Position numbers and translations under genes: made by a program. DNA of 6,699 bases from GWF2-43-63 sp964559205 (GTDB taxonomy: Bacteria; Bacteroidota; Bacteroidia; Bacteroidales; DTU049), in assembly GCA_964559205.1 (NCBI GenBank), contig CAZLHV010000181.1, forward strand, positions 1 to 6,699, given 5' to 3'. The notes below the pieces were generated by a model. That model was not told the origin of the DNA. It saw only the letters and a list, made by a program, of their open reading frames with translations, and made no database searches. This document shows positions 6,067 to 6,699 of the stretch, piece after piece; the first letter of the stretch is position 1, and each line of letters begins with the position of its first letter.

Positions 6067-6381
6067 TTAATCGTCGGTATAACCGGCTTCGCTTTTCCAA
6101 TCAGAGTAGTAAATTACGATATCAGCCTCGCTCTTCCACTCGGTAAAATAAACTTTCCAGTCGGCTTCGCTTTTCCAGTCGGTGAAATACCAAATGCCCG
6201 AATCGCGGGTTGCTTCGCTTTTCCAGTCAGTGACGTATACAATCATGTCGGCTTCGCTTTTCCAGTCGGTGACATACACCACTTTGTCGGCTTCGCTTTT
6301 CCAGTCGGTGACATAGATTACTTGTGCCGAAGCGTAGGCACATGCTAAAAAGAGCAAAGCGGAGAAAAGGATGGGTTTCAT
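6067..6381 (-). CDS. Small secreted repeat protein, DUF6150/Septknot-type
   Basis: Starting at the ATG whose complement is 6379-6381, the protein has 104 residues. Residues 1-19 (MKPILFSALLFLACAYASA) form a signal peptide with an A-S-A cleavage site before Gln20; a lipobox reading at Cys14 (F-L-A-C) is possible but poorer. The mature ~85 residues are six repeats of pattern (V/I)xY(V/F)(T/S)(D/E)WKSEA(D), spaced 13 residues apart except for a three-residue insertion (TRDSG region) after the third. The alternation of IYVTD and WKSEAD matches the family I know as DUF6150, later called Septknot in Pfam; from memory, structure prediction and a solved Ureaplasma relative give a chain with a 7_1 knot. 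No catalytic motif is visible, and the biological role is unknown. The frame extends 18 codons further upstream, but that part lacks signal-peptide character. It is convergent with merR and divergent from htpG. Confidence 0.82.
   Translation of the reverse strand: MKPILFSALLFLACAYASAQVIYVTDWKSEADKVVYVTDWKSEADMIVYVTDWKSEATRDSGIWYFTDWKSEADWKVYFTEWKSEADIVIYYSDWKSEAGYTDD
6087..6329 (-). repeat. Six tandem coding repeats of 39 bp (one of 48 bp)
   Basis: On the + strand units begin at 6087, 6126, 6165, 6213, 6252 and 6291, so the period is exactly 39 bases apart from one 48-base unit. The 16-base core encoding DWKSE plus the first base of Ala is identical in the four units starting at 6165, 6213, 6252 and 6291. 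The unit at 6087 differs by one synonymous base and the unit at 6126 is the most diverged (EWKSEA with other codons). The repeats are in frame with the protein and are not CRISPR. Confidence 0.95.
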
Positions 6382-6405
6382 GGCTTTAGGGTATTTGGCG
6401 TACGG

Positions 6406-6436
6406 CAAACCAACAATCATACCGATCGCATACAAA
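6406..6436 (-). promoter_or_regulatory. Putative promoter of the repeat-protein gene
   Basis: Read on the minus strand, TTTG (6436-6433) is followed by a 19-nt spacer and TTGGTTTG (6413-6406). This is the Bacteroidota arrangement TTTG-N19-TAnnTTTG with one mismatch in the -7 box. It would give a leader of about 20 nt before the start at 6381, and it falls inside the upstream in-frame extension, which supports the shorter start. Confidence 0.42.
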
Positions 6437-6543
6437 TCATGGAGAAATAAAGCAGCCTATTCAGGATATGTCTGACAAAATGACACGGGATTTTCAATGG
6501 CACATGCTTTGACAAAGCCGCGGCCGATAAAATCAGTCACGCC

Positions 6544-6699
6544 ATGCAAAAAGGTTCAATTAATGTGCAAACCGGGAATATATTCCCTATTATTAAAAAG
6601 TTTCTCTATTCAGAACACGAAATTTTCCTGCGCGAATTGGTGTCAAATGCTGTCGATGCCACCACGAAGCTCAAAAAGCTTGTTTCGCTGGGCAAAACC
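6544..6699 (+). CDS. htpG: Molecular chaperone HtpG (Hsp90), 5' end only
   Basis: Only the first 52 residues are visible; the gene runs off the window (full-length HtpG is usually a little over 600 residues). MQKGSINVQTGNIFPIIKKFLYSEHEIFLRELVSNAVDATTKLKKL matches the start of the Hsp90 N-terminal ATPase domain (GHKL fold). Glu31 (the catalytic position in FLREL), Asn35 and Asp38 in ELVSNAVDA are the ATP/Mg-binding residues. The cytoplasmic dimeric chaperone acts in stress and protein maturation. ATG 6544 fits the MQKGxI start seen in Bacteroidota homologues. No Shine-Dalgarno sequence, clear -7 box or CIRCE-type repeat is seen in the 162 bases before it, which are shared with the divergent repeat-protein gene. 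Confidence 0.95.
   Translation, partial: MQKGSINVQTGNIFPIIKKFLYSEHEIFLRELVSNAVDATTKLKKLVSLGKT

Noticed and set aside
5990..6070. Frame ending in a glycine/alanine-rich tail (LIGSGIAIAVGLD) between merR and the repeat protein
   Set aside because: There is no suitable start codon in this frame, upstream it is out of frame with merR, and the tail is too short to judge; treated as chance.
6087..6329. CRISPR-like regular repeats with a 39-bp period
   Set aside because: The repeats are in-frame coding units of a protein, and the intervals between the conserved cores also encode conserved residues rather than unique spacers.
6382..6435. 18-codon N-terminal extension of the repeat protein
   Set aside because: The signal peptide begins exactly at the downstream Met, and a promoter-like TTTG-N19-TTGGTTTG lies in the extension.

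Overview
The window looks like ordinary chromosome from a Bacteroidota bacterium. Four things point there: a type IX secretion (T9SS) C-terminal sorting domain, a Bacteroidota-type HtpG start, a stand-alone ALDH4A1-type PruA, and starts that lack Shine-Dalgarno sequences but carry the phylum's TAnnTTTG -7 box upstream. I see no mobile element, CRISPR array, tRNA or rRNA.

Layout. (1) 1-1554 (+): 3' part of a secreted or surface protein with an Asp-box (sialidase/BNR-like) segment and a type A T9SS sorting domain, closed by a strong intrinsic terminator. (2) 1609-2235 (+): a MobA/MocA-like nucleotidyltransferase whose start codon sits right at the end of that terminator's T-tract. (3) 2236-2409: leader with several inverted repeats and a -7 box. 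(4) 2410-4035 (+): pruA, L-glutamate gamma-semialdehyde dehydrogenase, with its own terminator. (5) 4036-4338: about 300 bases without a convincing gene, holding the terminator, overlapping inverted repeats and a -7 box just before the next gene. (6) 4339-5649 (+): lipoprotein with an alpha/beta-hydrolase domain followed by a TPR-like helical region. (7) 5670-6002 (+): small MerR-type regulator 20 nt downstream, probably co-transcribed. (8) 6067-6381 (-): small secreted protein made of six near-identical 13-residue repeats (DUF6150/Septknot type), convergent with the MerR gene. (9) 6544-6699 (+): 5' end of htpG (Hsp90), divergent from the repeat protein and cut by the window end.

The genes do not form one pathway. 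Each of the first transcription units ends in a clear terminator or sits behind its own promoter-like box. The only likely operon is lipoprotein-merR. The most unusual item is the repeat protein at 6067-6381, from a family that I recall as forming a deeply knotted chain. The hydrolase-TPR lipoprotein is the least characterised gene. I see no obvious new multi-gene system.
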